Part shown: one piece after another, positions 1 to 9,518 of the stretch | Numbering within the stretch: position 1 is the first letter of the stretch | How the letters are laid out: each line of letters starts with the position of its first letter | NCBI RefSeq assembly: GCF_002312815.1 | Contig: NZ_NKQJ01000015.1 | Span: 55,422 to 119,421 of the forward strand | Direction of reading: 5' to 3' | Length of the DNA stretch: 64,000 nucleotides | From: Agaribacterium haliotis | GTDB taxonomy: Bacteria; Pseudomonadota; Gammaproteobacteria; Pseudomonadales; Cellvibrionaceae | Notes under the pieces: generated by a model | Told to the model about the DNA's origin: nothing | Databases searched by the model: none | The model's input: the letters and a program-made list of their open reading frames with translations, nothing else | Made by a program: the position numbers and the translations under genes

Positions 1-582
1 CAGCTCGGCCAACAGAGCTTCAAGGTTTTCCTTGATAGCATTTGGCTCGAAACTGATTTTGCCGATGCCGCCGTGAACAACACCACCTTTGTCAGCGCGG
101 AAACGCACCTGACCGGCTTTGGCGTTTTTAATCGCGTCAGCAACGTTAGGGGTAACAGTACCGGTTTTAGGGTTAGGCATCAGACCGCGGGGACCAAGCA
201 CCTGTCCTAAGGTACCAACAACGCGCATCGCCGCAGGGTCAGCAATCACCACGTCGAAATTCATTTCGCCGCCTTTGATTTGCTCAGCCAGATCTTCCAT
301 ACCAACCAGATCTGCACCAGCTTCTTTAGCGGCATCAGCATTGGCAGTGAACACAGCTACGCGAACTTCTTTACCTGTACCGTGAGGCAGGCTGGAGGCA
401 CCGCGAACAGCTTGATCAGATTTACGAGGGTCGATACCGAGGTTGATCGCCGCGTCGACAGTCTCACTGAACTTAACCGTTGAGAATTCTTTTAACAGAG
501 CGACCGCTTCTTCGATTGGGTACTGCTTACCCAGCTCTACTTTTTCAGCGATCAGCTTTTGACGTTTGCTTAACTTAGCCAT
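1..582 (-). CDS. rplA: 50S ribosomal protein L1 (partial, C-terminus outside window)
   Basis: The first 194 residues of L1 are present; the family is about 231-234 residues, so the C-terminal ~40 lie beyond the left edge. The N-terminus MAKLSKRQK and the segment [12 protein letters not shown] are characteristic. L1 forms the L1 stalk of the 50S subunit and helps release deacylated tRNA. In proteobacteria it also represses translation of the rplK-rplA mRNA. The ATG at 582 follows the rplK stop with a single base between, indicating translational coupling. It is the last gene visible in the secE-nusG-rplK-rplA run. Confidence 0.98.
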   Translation of the reverse strand, partial: MAKLSKRQKLIAEKVELGKQYPIEEAVALLKEFSTVKFSETVDAAINLGIDPRKSDQAVRGASSLPHGTGKEVRVAVFTANADAAKEAGADLVGMEDLAEQIKGGEMNFDVVIADPAAMRVVGTLGQVLGPRGLMPNPKTGTVTPNVADAIKNAKAGQVRFRADKGGVVHGGIGKISFEPNAIKENLEALLAEL

Positions 583-583
583 C

Positions 584-1018
584 TTAGTTCACACCCTCAG
601 TATCAAGACCCATGGCGCGTGCGGAACCTGCGATAGTGCGCACGGCAGCATCCATATCAGCGGCGGTCAGGTCGGGATCTTTTGCTTTAGCAATTTCTTC
701 CAACTGAGCACGGTTTACCTTGCCAACTTTTTCAGTGTTGGGGCGGCCGCTGCCTTTTTTGATGCCTGCAGCTTTTTTCAACAAGAAAGAAGCCGGAGGA
801 GTTTTCATAGTGAAGGTGAAGCTGCGATCGTTGTATACAGAGATCACAACAGGCACTGGAGCGCCCGGCTCTTGGCTCTGAGTGGCAGCGTTAAATGCCT
901 TACAGAATTCCATGATGTTTACGCCGTGCTGACCCAGAGCGGGACCAACTGGGGGACTTGGGTTAGCTTGACCAGCTGCGATTTGCAGCTTGATGTAGCC
1001 TTCTACTTTCTTAGCCAT
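584..1018 (-). CDS. rplK: 50S ribosomal protein L11
   Basis: This 144-residue protein has the usual length of L11. It has the N-terminal [21 protein letters not shown] segment (thiostrepton/EF-G region) and the C-terminal RNA-binding domain with GTARSMG-like residues (here [11 protein letters not shown]). L11 binds 23S rRNA in the GTPase-associated centre and is needed for stringent-factor activation. The start is supported by a strong Shine-Dalgarno AGGAGG at 1023-1028. It lies between nusG and rplA in the conserved gammaproteobacterial order. Confidence 0.98.
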   Translation of the reverse strand: MAKKVEGYIKLQIAAGQANPSPPVGPALGQHGVNIMEFCKAFNAATQSQEPGAPVPVVISVYNDRSFTFTMKTPPASFLLKKAAGIKKGSGRPNTEKVGKVNRAQLEEIAKAKDPDLTAADMDAAVRTIAGSARAMGLDTEGVN

Positions 1019-1108
1019 AATGGCCTCCTATCGTTGGGTATAACGCCTCTTAAGTGCGGAAGCACACTTAAGTCTCAGGCTTCCCGGTTAAATAAATCGC
1101 CGCAGCGA
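1019..1108 (-). promoter_or_regulatory. rplK leader with hairpin, candidate L1 translational operator
   Basis: The nusG-rplK spacer contains an inverted repeat CTTAAGTG (1049-1056) / CACTTAAG (1065-1072) followed by the rplK Shine-Dalgarno. In E. coli, L1 binds the mRNA leader of rplK to autoregulate rplKA, so a structured leader at this position fits that role. The hairpin is seen directly; its function as the L1 site is inferred from position. Confidence 0.4.
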
Positions 1109-1642
1109 TTAAGCTTTTTCTACTTGGCTGAACTCGAGCTCAACAGGCGTAGAACGACCAAAAATCAAAACGGCAACTTGCAGACGGTTTTTCTCGTAGT
1201 TCACTTCTTCAACAACTCCGTTAAAGTCGTTGAATGGGCCGTCAATAACACGAACCATTTCGCCCGGCTCAAACAAGGTTTTAGGCTTGGGCTTATCGGC
1301 GCTGTCATCAACGCGCTGCAAGATCAAGTCGGCTTCTTTCTGAGTGATTGGTGCAGGCTTGTCAGCCTTACCACCAATAAAACCCATTACTCGGGGGGTT
1401 TCTTTAACTAAGTGCCAGCTGTCGTCATTTAACTCCATCTGCACCAGCACGTAGCCGGGGAAAAACTTCCGCTCCGACTTACGCTTCTGACCACCGCGAA
1501 TTTCGACCACTTCCTCGGTCGGAACAAGCACATCACCAAAAATATCCTGCATGCCGTGCAACTCAATGCGCTCTTTGAGCGCCGAAGCTACTTTTTTCTC
1601 GTAGCCGGAGTAGGCATGAACGACGTACCAGTTTTTCGCCAT
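1109..1642 (-). CDS. nusG: transcription termination/antitermination protein NusG
   Basis: The 177-residue protein has the NGN domain at the N-terminus ([18 protein letters not shown]) and a C-terminal KOW domain ([20 protein letters not shown]). NusG binds RNA polymerase, reduces pausing, and links it to Rho or to ribosomal S10. Length and order (secE-nusG-rplK) are typical of gammaproteobacteria. Confidence 0.98.
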   Translation of the reverse strand: MAKNWYVVHAYSGYEKKVASALKERIELHGMQDIFGDVLVPTEEVVEIRGGQKRKSERKFFPGYVLVQMELNDDSWHLVKETPRVMGFIGGKADKPAPITQKEADLILQRVDDSADKPKPKTLFEPGEMVRVIDGPFNDFNGVVEEVNYEKNRLQVAVLIFGRSTPVELEFSQVEKA

Positions 1643-1652
1643 GAAATTCTAC

Positions 1653-2039
1653 CTAAGCAATTACCAACGAAGCCAACCAACCTATCAAGGTATCGAGGCC
1701 CCAGAGAATTAACGCCGCAACGAGCACCACCGCAACAACAATTAAGGTTGTTTGTGTCACTTCTTGGCGAGTCGGCCAGACAACTTTGCGAATCTCGACC
1801 TGAGAGGCTTTAAGCAAAGCCCAAAACGCTGCACCCTTGGCAGTATTCACCGCAACAAAGGCCGCCAAAGCGATTACAGCCACAACAGCGACAACACGCA
1901 AAATAAGCGCGTACTGCTCATCAAAATAAGTAAAGGCGACTGCGCCACCAACAACTAATGCGACAGCAACCAACCACTTCAACGCATCAAAGCGGTACTC
2001 TTTTTCTTCCAACTTAGTACTCATGAATGACGTACTCAT
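1653..2039 (-). CDS. secE: preprotein translocase subunit SecE
   Basis: SecE stabilises SecY in the inner-membrane Sec channel. The 128-residue form has three predicted membrane segments (about residues 22-40, 46-65 and 98-125), as in other gammaproteobacteria. It carries the conserved cytoplasmic motif EIRKVVWPTRQEVTQTT before the last helix. An alternative ATG five codons downstream (2024, MSTKLEEKE) is also possible. The gene is 10 nt upstream of nusG. Confidence 0.96.
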   Translation of the reverse strand: MSTSFMSTKLEEKEYRFDALKWLVAVALVVGGAVAFTYFDEQYALILRVVAVVAVIALAAFVAVNTAKGAAFWALLKASQVEIRKVVWPTRQEVTQTTLIVVAVVLVAALILWGLDTLIGWLASLVIA

Positions 2040-2076
2040 AAACGACCAAAGCAGCCATTAGGCTGCAATGAGAATT

Positions 2077-2152
2077 TGGCAGGCCAGGAGGGACTTGAAC
2101 CCCCAACTTTCGGTTTTGGAGACCGACGCTCTACCAATTGAACTACTGGCCT
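2077..2152 (-). tRNA. tRNA-Trp (CCA)
   Basis: The cloverleaf reads AGGCCAG at the 5' acceptor, anticodon loop CTCCAAA (anticodon CCA), T arm GGGGGTTCAAGTCCC and an encoded CCA end. It sits between tuf and secE, as in Pseudomonas and relatives. Confidence 0.96.
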
Positions 2153-2222
2153 GTATTGAGCCGACTGATCAGGCCGGCCAACTAGACCCGAGAGCTAACG
2201 CTTCGGGCCTGAAGCACACCGA

Positions 2223-3446
2223 TTACTCGATGATTTTAGCTACAACGCCTGCACCTACGGTACGGCCACCCTCACGGATAGCAAAACGCAGACCTTCTTC
2301 CATCGCGATAGGCGCGATCAAGGTAACAGACATTTGAATGTTGTCACCAGGCATTACCATTTCAACGCCTTCTGGCAGCTCACAAGCACCCGTTACGTCA
2401 GTAGTACGGAAGTAGAACTGAGGACGGTAACCTTTAAAGAAAGGAGTGTGACGACCGCCTTCATCTTTAGACAGCACGTAAACTTCGCCTTCAAACTTGG
2501 TGTGAGGAGTGATTGAACCTGGGATAGCCAGAACCTGACCACGCTCAACTTCGTCACGCTTGGTACCACGCAGAAGCACACCAACGTTCTCACCTGCACG
2601 ACCTTCGTCGAGCAGCTTGCGGAACATCTCAACACCAGTACAAGTAGTGGTTTGAGTTTCTTTGATACCGACAATTTCGATTTCGTTACCAACGTTGATG
2701 ATGCCGCGCTCAACACGACCGGTAACAACAGTACCACGACCAGAGATCGAGAATACGTCTTCAATTGGCATCAGGAACGGCTGATCAATAGCACGCTCTG
2801 GCTCAGGGATGTACTCGTCGAGAGTCTCAACCAGCTTCTTAACAGCAGAAGTACCGAGCTCGTTGTCGTCCTGGCCATTCAGAGCCATCAGAGCAGAACC
2901 GGCGATAATTGGCGTGTCGTCGCCAGGGAATTCGTAAGTGCTCAGCAGATCACGGATTTCCATGTCTACCAGCTCGAGCATCTCAGCGTATTCTTCAGAG
3001 TCAACGCCGCCACAGTCTTCTGCAAGCAGGTCAGCTTTGTTCAGGAATACAACGATGTAAGGAACACCAACCTGGCGAGACAGCAGGATGTGCTCGCGAG
3101 TCTGAGGCATAGGACCGTCGGTCGCGCCACAAACCAGGATAGCGCCATCCATCTGAGCAGCACCGGTAATCATGTTTTTAACGTAGTCGGCGTGACCCGG
3201 GCAGTCTACGTGGGCGTAGTGACGGCTTGGTGAATCGTACTCTACGTGAGAAGTAGCGATGGTGATACCGCGCTCGCGCTCTTCTGGAGCGTTATCGATC
3301 TCATCAAAGTTCTTCAGCTCACCGCCCCACACTTCAGCACAAACACGAGTCAGTGCAGCAGTCAGGGTAGTTTTACCATGGTCAACGTGACCGATGGTAC
3401 CCACGTTGACGTGGGGTTTCGTACGTTCAAAAGTTTCCTTAGCCAT
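2223..3446 (-). CDS. tuf: translation elongation factor Tu
   Basis: This 407-residue GTPase delivers aminoacyl-tRNA to the ribosome. The G1 P-loop [10 protein letters not shown]3 DCPGH, G4 NKAD and G5 SAL are all present, followed by beta-barrel domains 2 and 3. The length is slightly above the 394 of E. coli because of an insertion around residues 180-200, as in pseudomonads. The gene lies directly downstream of four tRNA genes, which matches the tufB locus. A second tuf copy is usual near rpsL/fusA but is outside this window. Confidence 0.98.
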   Translation of the reverse strand: MAKETFERTKPHVNVGTIGHVDHGKTTLTAALTRVCAEVWGGELKNFDEIDNAPEERERGITIATSHVEYDSPSRHYAHVDCPGHADYVKNMITGAAQMDGAILVCGATDGPMPQTREHILLSRQVGVPYIVVFLNKADLLAEDCGGVDSEEYAEMLELVDMEIRDLLSTYEFPGDDTPIIAGSALMALNGQDDNELGTSAVKKLVETLDEYIPEPERAIDQPFLMPIEDVFSISGRGTVVTGRVERGIINVGNEIEIVGIKETQTTTCTGVEMFRKLLDEGRAGENVGVLLRGTKRDEVERGQVLAIPGSITPHTKFEGEVYVLSKDEGGRHTPFFKGYRPQFYFRTTDVTGACELPEGVEMVMPGDNIQMSVTLIAPIAMEEGLRFAIREGGRTVGAGVVAKIIE

Positions 3447-3520
3447 CGCTAACGTCTCCTCAATTGGGACCTATACATACAAAAACACCACCAGGGCCAA
3501 CCCTGATGGCTATTAAAACG

Positions 3521-3596
3521 TGGAGCTCTTGAGCGGATTTGAACCGCTGACCTCACCCTTACCAAGGGTGTGCTCTACCAACTGAGCTACAAGAGC
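3521..3596 (-). tRNA. tRNA-Thr (GGT)
   Basis: The 5' acceptor is GCTCTTG, the D arm is GCTCAGTTGGTAGAGC, and the anticodon loop TTGGTAA gives anticodon GGT. The CCA end is encoded. It is the last of four tRNAs before tuf, the position of thrT in E. coli. Confidence 0.96.
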
Positions 3597-3626
3597 CAAA
3601 ACTTCAAGCTCAATTGAGCCAAATTC

Positions 3627-3700
<74 letters not shown>

Positions 3701-3779
3701 AATCACCTGCATCACTGCAAAGGCCGGTGCGACCGTAGGGATCCCACCCAGAAAGCCGCCGGAGCAACTTTCTTAAATA

Positions 3780-3863
3780 TGGTGCAGGGGGGTGGATTCG
3801 AACCACCGAAGCTTGCGCGTCAGATTTACAGTCTGATCCCTTTGGCCACTCGGGAACCCCTGC
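3780..3863 (-). tRNA. tRNA-Tyr (GTA)
   Basis: An 84-nt class II tRNA with a long variable arm. The 5' acceptor is GCAGGGG, the anticodon loop is CTGTAAA with anticodon GTA, and CCA is encoded. This is the position of tyrU. Confidence 0.96.
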
Positions 3864-3923
3864 GAAGTTTTACTTGCCCCAATACTCTTGGCCGGAACAA
3901 GTGCTGCATACACAGCAAAAAAA

Positions 3924-3999
3924 TGGAGCTGGTGAGAGGAGTTGAACCCCCGACCGGCTGATTACAAGTCAGCTGCTCTACCAACTGAGCTACACCAGC
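3924..3999 (-). tRNA. tRNA-Thr (TGT)
   Basis: The 5' acceptor is GCTGGTG and the anticodon loop CTTGTAA gives anticodon TGT. The T arm is GGGGGTTCAACTCCT and CCA is encoded. It is first in the four-tRNA array and corresponds to thrU. Confidence 0.96.
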
Positions 4000-4056
4000 T
4001 CAACATCAAAACAGGCCATCGCCTGAATGAGGACGCGGATAATAGAGAAACATTTT

Positions 4057-4713
4057 TCAGGATGCAACAGGTAAACAGAAATTTTGTCGCCTTTCCTGCG
4101 AGCTCATGCCCTGAAGCATACGTTCCCAGGTTAACTCGCTCATTTTTTCAGCAAAAACGGGCTCAATAACCACCCAGGTTTCGATCTGTGTACGCTTCAT
4201 TGTGCTGATCTGCGCATCAAGGCCGAGCTCTTTTGCCGACTCAACGCGCTTGTTAGCCAAATCTATATAAGTAAAAACCCCGAGTGAGATCGCATTTTTT
4301 AGCTGCCCTTTGGCGATAACATAACTTTCAACGCCCTGGGCCTGCAGCGAAGCGAGGCTGCGATAGGCCGCCTGCTCGCTGTCTTCCGGGGCGAGGTGCA
4401 CCCAGTAACTCTGCCCGGCCGGCAACTCCATTTGCTCAATTTTTGCCTCGATATCAATCGAGCGCAGCCGCTCGACAAAGGCCGCCGCGTCGGGATCATC
4501 AGCAAACGGCCCAACGAGCTCACACATCCTCCGCGCTGGCGACTCTTCGTCACCACTGTAAATGGGCGCCTTCGCTTCCTGACTCACCGTCTTCAACACC
4601 GGCGCCAGCTCTGGCACAGTGCCGACAGACGGTTCTGGCTCGCCTAAAAAAAAGCCCCCCCAAAGCGCCAAAGCCAGGTTCACTAACACCAAAGTGATAA
4701 ATATATATCTCAT
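4057..4713 (-). CDS. SPOR-like envelope protein next to coaX
   Basis: This 218-residue protein has one N-terminal membrane anchor (about residues 3-22, IFITLVLVNLALALWGGFFLG) and then a periplasmic region. An ~80-residue stretch (about 65-145) resembles a SPOR peptidoglycan-binding fold: repeated VERLRS..IEAKIEQ...QSYWVHL and LASLQAQGVESYVI units. A protein of this kind commonly follows birA-coaX in Pseudomonas-like genomes. SPOR proteins generally bind glycan strands lacking stem peptides; the specific role here is unknown. It is separated from coaX by about 130 nt with no obvious gene. Confidence 0.7.
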   Translation of the reverse strand: MRYIFITLVLVNLALALWGGFFLGEPEPSVGTVPELAPVLKTVSQEAKAPIYSGDEESPARRMCELVGPFADDPDAAAFVERLRSIDIEAKIEQMELPAGQSYWVHLAPEDSEQAAYRSLASLQAQGVESYVIAKGQLKNAISLGVFTYIDLANKRVESAKELGLDAQISTMKRTQIETWVVIEPVFAEKMSELTWERMLQGMSSQERRQNFCLPVAS

Positions 4714-4846
4714 CGCCTTCTTTTATACCCACAGCAAATTCATATGCACAGCCCACCCGAGCAGAAAAAGCTCAAGCCCTACCCAAGCCCCAGGCCCAGA
4801 CCCAAAACACCAAGCTTCAAGACCTCAGGCCAAAGCCGCGCATCCA

Positions 4847-5566
4847 CTAGAAACCCTTTAACAGGCGCCAATAAGACAAGCCGTCCAACACCAATGTTGT
4901 TCTCAGCTTTGCCCGCTCAGGCAACACCTCAGCGAGCGCCTGTGCACCGCCCCCGCAAACTATAATAGTGCAGTCAGCTTCTGCAAAATCCTCAAGTACA
5001 GATTGAACAAAACTTTTGCACATCTGTGACACACCTGCATTTACACACGCCGCGGTATCCCTACCAAGCTCGGAACTACCGTTAAAGACCTGCGGAACAT
5101 GGGCAATATTTGCCGTGCCCCGCTGCAAACTCGCACTCAACAAAGGCCAGCCAGGAGCAATCAAGCCGCCCACATGGCGCCCACCGGCGTCGAGTTTATC
5201 GACCGTTACAGCGGTTCCCAACGACAAAACCAGCGCCGGCGCCACGCGCTCGTGCCAGCACGCCAACAACGACAACCAGCGGTCGACACCGAGCTTAGAC
5301 ACATCGGAATAAGCCAGCTGCAGCCGTGCAAAGCCCTGCTCGACCCGCGCACGGTGTAGAGATTCGACGGGCAGATCCAGGCCCGCACTCAATTCCTCCT
5401 CAAAGCTCTCACCGGCAACATTAGCCAGATAACAGGCGTCTATTTTTTGCGCAGACAACTGCTGCTTCAATAAATCCAGGCTGCCTCGACCGTAGAGCGG
5501 AGCCTGACCGGGCGCTTCCAGCGCCCACTTTAAGGCGCTGTTACCTCTATCCAGATAGAGCCTCAA
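4847..5566 (-). CDS. coaX: type III pantothenate kinase
   Basis: CoaX phosphorylates pantothenate with ATP, the first step of coenzyme A synthesis. The 239-residue protein shows the N-terminal phosphate-binding DRGNSALKW motif, the central LSLGTAVTVD and GGLIAPGW segments, and a C-terminal CGGGAQAL motif, all of the ASKHA-type CoaX family. Its start lies 2 nt after the birA stop, a gene pair conserved in many proteobacteria and probably co-transcribed. Confidence 0.94.
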   Translation of the reverse strand: MRLYLDRGNSALKWALEAPGQAPLYGRGSLDLLKQQLSAQKIDACYLANVAGESFEEELSAGLDLPVESLHRARVEQGFARLQLAYSDVSKLGVDRWLSLLACWHERVAPALVLSLGTAVTVDKLDAGGRHVGGLIAPGWPLLSASLQRGTANIAHVPQVFNGSSELGRDTAACVNAGVSQMCKSFVQSVLEDFAEADCTIIVCGGGAQALAEVLPERAKLRTTLVLDGLSYWRLLKGF

Positions 5567-5568
5567 TG

Positions 5569-6573
5569 TTAAGCTCCCGCATGCTTCGTTTGCGCCCTAC
5601 CAGGGCGCAGACTTAATTCGCCGCCAATAAAACGCCGGGCTTGAGCATCGCACTCAAGCAGCAGCGCACCGTCGTTATCAACACCGAGCATAAGCCCATT
5701 GACTGTTTGGGACGGAGACAACAGCTGAACATGCGTTCCTGCAAAAGCGTTTAGACTGTTCCAACGCTGCTGATAATATTTGAAACCAAGCGCTTCGTAG
5801 CTATCCATCAGCGGCAGTAATCTATCCAAAAGCGCAGCCAATACCGTTGAGCGATCGCAGCGACTGCCCAGCGCCGACAAACTCGTCCAGGGCTGGTCTA
5901 TATCCTGCCCCGCCTGCATCGCGACATTCATGCCAATACCTAAAACAACAGAGCACTCGCCGTCAGCGTCACCGGCCAACTCAATCAGCACCCCCGCAAG
6001 CTTCTTGCCCTCTGCCAACACATCGTTTGGCCATTTCAAGCGAGGCTGGTTAATACCGATATCAGCCAGGGCTTCGCACAGCGCAACGCCAACAGCCAGA
6101 CTCAGCCCTTCAATAGCAGCGATGCCCGATTGAAAGTGCCAGCCCAAAGAAAAGTACAGGTTTTGAGCAAAAGGACTGTGCCAAACCCGGCCTCGACGTC
6201 CGCGGCCGGCGCTTTGCTGCTCGGCCACACACAGCTGAGCGTGAATCTGCCCCTGCCTTTGCTGCTCCATTAGCAGCGCATTGGTCGAAGCCAGCTGAGT
6301 GTGCAGCGCAAAGTCTTTCAGTAGCGCGGCCGCATCCGGCTGCATCGCGGCCACTACCCGCTCTTTGCTAAGCAGGTCGAGCGGCGTTTTTAAACGATAT
6401 CCACGCCCGACCACCGACTCCAGCGGCAACTCAACAGCGGCCAACTGCTTTAACTGCTTGCTGATGGCCGCGCGGCTAACGCCGAGCGCTGCGCCGAGCT
6501 CCTCACCACTGTGCCACTGACCGTCGGCCAGCAAGGTCAGCAGCCTTTCCGTACGAGGGGAAACGTCACTCAT
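5569..6573 (-). CDS. birA: bifunctional biotin-[acetyl-CoA-carboxylase] ligase / biotin operon repressor
   Basis: The 334-residue protein has an N-terminal winged helix (about 1-65, SGEELGAALGVSRAAISKQLKQL) for DNA binding. The ligase domain contains the biotinyl-AMP loop AGRGRRGRVW and the KWPNDVL motif. It activates biotin and transfers it to biotin carboxyl carrier protein, and with bound biotinyl-AMP it can repress biotin genes. The intact HTH suggests a true repressor rather than a ligase-only form. It is followed at once by coaX. Confidence 0.95.
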   Translation of the reverse strand: MSDVSPRTERLLTLLADGQWHSGEELGAALGVSRAAISKQLKQLAAVELPLESVVGRGYRLKTPLDLLSKERVVAAMQPDAAALLKDFALHTQLASTNALLMEQQRQGQIHAQLCVAEQQSAGRGRRGRVWHSPFAQNLYFSLGWHFQSGIAAIEGLSLAVGVALCEALADIGINQPRLKWPNDVLAEGKKLAGVLIELAGDADGECSVVLGIGMNVAMQAGQDIDQPWTSLSALGSRCDRSTVLAALLDRLLPLMDSYEALGFKYYQQRWNSLNAFAGTHVQLLSPSQTVNGLMLGVDNDGALLLECDAQARRFIGGELSLRPGRAQTKHAGA

Positions 6574-6616
6574 AGATTAGCTCCACAGCCTGAGCGCCCC
6601 GTCAGGGCTGATTAAA

Positions 6617-7738
6617 TTAGCCGGCATCGTTATCGCCAGATAGCGGATCAAGCACTTGATAATTGCGCTGATAGCGCACACCGAGCGAAGTTAATATTTC
6701 ATAGGCAACCGTACCGGCGGCCAAGGCCAAATCATCAATGCTCTGCTGCGACCCGAGCAATTCGAGCTCGGGCCACTCGGCCTCACTCAAGTGCTCAAGC
6801 TCGGCAGAACAGGCACTTACATCAAACAAGGCACCATCCATAGACAGGCGGCCACAGATCGGTACGGGCTTGTTGTACAGCCACGCCTGCCCCCGATTAC
6901 CCAAGCTGCGCAGTAAACCATCGGCGTAACCGCCCGATGCTGCGGCAATCAACTGGCCGGGTTGCGCGTTGTAGGTCGCACCGTAACCGAGCTGACAAGG
7001 CTTGTTAATGAAACGCAGGCGCACAATCGTCAACAGCAGCTGAACAACTGTTTCAAAACGCAGCGGTGAACGGATAAATGCATTGGAACCAAATAAGGCG
7101 ATGCCCGGCCTGACCATATCAAAATGGTATTCACTGCCAAGCAGGATGGCGGCAGAGTTAGCAAAGCTAAACTTAAGCGACGCGTCGATTTGAAGTAAGC
7201 GCTTACGCGCGGCGACAAAAGCGTCGAGCTGGGCGCGATTAAGCGGGTGCTCAGCCTGATCCGCACAGGCTGTATGGCTCATCACCAAGACAACGCCTGC
7301 GCGCTTTAGCTGCGAAGGCTGCTGCAAAAAAGCATCGAGCTCTTCTTCATCCAGGCCCAAGCGGCCCATGCCGGTGTCGAGCTTCAACACGCTCGGTGCC
7401 CGGGGGCAAAGCTCAGACCAGCGCCGAACCATTTCCAGCGAAACCAGCACCGGCAACATTGCCAGCGACAGACACTCGCGCTCTTCGCCGGGGAGAACGC
7501 CACCTAGCACATAAATTTTTGCCTCGGGCAGCGTCTTGCGCAGCTCTCGCCCCTCGGCAACCGAGGCTATAAAAAAGTGTCGACAGCCCTGCTGCCAGAG
7601 GCTGCGAGCAACCGGCTTCACCCCCAAACCGTAGGCATCGGCCTTGACCACCGCGCCACACTCTGCGCCCGCACAAAAATCGTTAAGACGCTGCCAGTTT
7701 CTCGCGATAGCACTGAGATTAATGTTCAGCGTAGACAT
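6617..7738 (-). CDS. alr: alanine racemase
   Basis: A PLP-dependent racemase that supplies D-alanine for peptidoglycan. The lysine motif AVVKADAYGLG lies near residue 33 and the catalytic-Tyr segment GYGATYNA near residue 240. The 373-residue length is normal. The reading frame stays open further upstream, but the ATG at 7738 (MSTLNINLSAIARN) is the natural N-terminus; the upstream codons give a basic Arg-rich stretch unlike any Alr. It lies 43 nt upstream of birA on the same strand. Confidence 0.94.
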   Translation of the reverse strand: MSTLNINLSAIARNWQRLNDFCAGAECGAVVKADAYGLGVKPVARSLWQQGCRHFFIASVAEGRELRKTLPEAKIYVLGGVLPGEERECLSLAMLPVLVSLEMVRRWSELCPRAPSVLKLDTGMGRLGLDEEELDAFLQQPSQLKRAGVVLVMSHTACADQAEHPLNRAQLDAFVAARKRLLQIDASLKFSFANSAAILLGSEYHFDMVRPGIALFGSNAFIRSPLRFETVVQLLLTIVRLRFINKPCQLGYGATYNAQPGQLIAAASGGYADGLLRSLGNRGQAWLYNKPVPICGRLSMDGALFDVSACSAELEHLSEAEWPELELLGSQQSIDDLALAAGTVAYEILTSLGVRYQRNYQVLDPLSGDNDAG

Positions 7739-7856
7739 AGGTTCGGCACAGCAAAAATAAGAATGAACAAGAAGCAGATCCGCTAAAAAAAACAAACGCG
7801 CATCTAAACAGAGCGCGCCGCGAAATACCAGCCTGAGAAAAATTTCGAAAGCTATA

Positions 7857-9467
7857 TCAATAGCGAGGATCGTAGAGCGAGACCCGCAGGCGCTCGGCAA
7901 AATCGGGTACAAGTGGCGAGCGCACCGCGCCGAGCTGCGCCGCGCGCTCGGCAACCGCCACCGCAATGGCTTGGCTTACCTGGCGAATATCCTGCAGCGG
8001 AGGGTAGAGACAGCCATGTGCCAGTTCATTATCGGTGACGCTATCGGCCAAAGTCTGGGCGGCGCAAATAAGTAGATCATCACTAATACTTGTTATTCCG
8101 CCGCTCAGCGCGCCCAGCCCCAGGCCTGGGAAAATATAAGCGTTATTGCCCTGGCCCGGTACCTTGATCTCGCCGTTAATATGCACAGGGCCAAACGGGC
8201 TGCCACTGGCAAAAATTGCTCGCCCACCGCTCCATTGATAGGCATCTTCCGCACTGCATTCGGCTTTAGAGGTTGGATTAGAGAGCGCAAAAATAACCGG
8301 CTGCCGATTGTGCTCGGCCATAAATTCAATAATGTCTTGCGTAAACACACCCGGCGTGCCACTGGCCCCAATTAACACCTGGGGCTTGATCGCATCGAGC
8401 GCCTGACCAAAACTCATCTCAGGCATGGCCTTGCTGAACGGCGCCAGATGAGGGCCGTAGTCAACCCCATCCCGGTCGACAACCAGGCCTTTACGATTGA
8501 CAAAATAAACCCGTTCTCGCGCCTGATCTTCGCTCAAACCCTCGCGCTGAAGTACGCGGCAAAGTAGATCGCCAATGCCGGTTGAAGCGGAACCTGCACC
8601 TAAAAACAAAAACTTTTGCTCACTGAGCTTCAGCCCCGTCAACCTCGTCGATGCCAACAGGCCGGCAACTGCTACCCCGGCGGTACCCTGAATATCGTCG
8701 TTAAAACACAAAAGGCGGCGGCGATAACGCTCAAGCAAAGCGACGGCGTTGTCGGTAGCAAAATCCTCAAACTGCAGCAGCGCCTGAGGAAAACGCTTCA
8801 CGACCGCCTGAATAAACTCTTCGATAAAACTGTCGTACTCCTCGCCGCGAGCGCGGCGGCGACGCAAACCTAAATACAGAGCGTCGTTGAGGTAACTTTC
8901 ATTCTCGGTGCCGACATCGAGCATAATGGGCATGCAGTGAGCGGGGTCAACCCCGGCGCAAGCGCAGTACAGGGCGAGCTTGCCAATAGGTATGCCCATG
9001 CCATTTGCACCCTGATCGCCAAGACCCAAAATGCGTTCGCCATCGGTGACAACAATTAATTTAACTTCTTTTTCGGGCCAGTGAGACAGCACATCATCGA
9101 TATTGCCTCGGTCTTCAATCGATACATAAAAGCCTGCGGTCTCGCGAAAATTTGCCGCAAATTCTTCACAGGCCTGCCCCACGGTCGGCGTATAAACCAG
9201 CGGCATCAACTCGTGAATGTGATCGATTAACAGGCGAAAAAACAGGCGTTCATTGCGCTTTTGCAGCGAACTTAAATACATGTATTTATCGATATCACTT
9301 TTTTGCCGGCGCACATTGCCCAGCGCGCGCTGTACTTGCTGCTCCATCGTCGAGACAAACGGGGGCAACAAACCGGTCAAACCCAGCGCGTCTCGCTCCG
9401 TGTGGGTAAACGCAGTACCTTTATTCAAGCGAGGGTTGTTTAAAATATCACTGCCGGACAAAGCCAT
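7857..9467 (-). CDS. maeA: NAD-dependent malic enzyme
   Basis: Catalyses oxidative decarboxylation of malate to pyruvate. The 536-residue protein belongs to the long malic-enzyme type. It has the catalytic YTPTVG motif, VVTDGERILGLGDQG with the metal-binding region, FNDDIQGTAGV, and the dinucleotide fold LGAGSASTGIGD. I chose ATG 9467 because a strong Shine-Dalgarno (TAAGGAG) is placed 6-12 nt upstream; a longer start at 9491 lacks one. NAD rather than NADP preference is assumed from similarity to SfcA/MaeA and not proven by sequence alone. Confidence 0.93.
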   Translation of the reverse strand: MALSGSDILNNPRLNKGTAFTHTERDALGLTGLLPPFVSTMEQQVQRALGNVRRQKSDIDKYMYLSSLQKRNERLFFRLLIDHIHELMPLVYTPTVGQACEEFAANFRETAGFYVSIEDRGNIDDVLSHWPEKEVKLIVVTDGERILGLGDQGANGMGIPIGKLALYCACAGVDPAHCMPIMLDVGTENESYLNDALYLGLRRRRARGEEYDSFIEEFIQAVVKRFPQALLQFEDFATDNAVALLERYRRRLLCFNDDIQGTAGVAVAGLLASTRLTGLKLSEQKFLFLGAGSASTGIGDLLCRVLQREGLSEDQARERVYFVNRKGLVVDRDGVDYGPHLAPFSKAMPEMSFGQALDAIKPQVLIGASGTPGVFTQDIIEFMAEHNRQPVIFALSNPTSKAECSAEDAYQWSGGRAIFASGSPFGPVHINGEIKVPGQGNNAYIFPGLGLGALSGGITSISDDLLICAAQTLADSVTDNELAHGCLYPPLQDIRQVSQAIAVAVAERAAQLGAVRSPLVPDFAERLRVSLYDPRY

Positions 9468-9518
9468 GCTGCTCTCCTTAATATTGAACAAAACTCTGCC
9501 CGCATCAAAGACCAGAGC

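Noticed and set aside
566..1411. 281-codon open frame antisense to rplK and nusG
   Set aside because: It lies wholly opposite conserved ribosomal-operon genes and has no family resemblance; a shadow of their codon use.
7739..7966. N-terminal extension of the alanine racemase frame
   Set aside because: The added 76 residues are basic and unlike any Alr. The natural Alr N-terminus begins at 7738, and the extension overlaps the end of the malic-enzyme gene.
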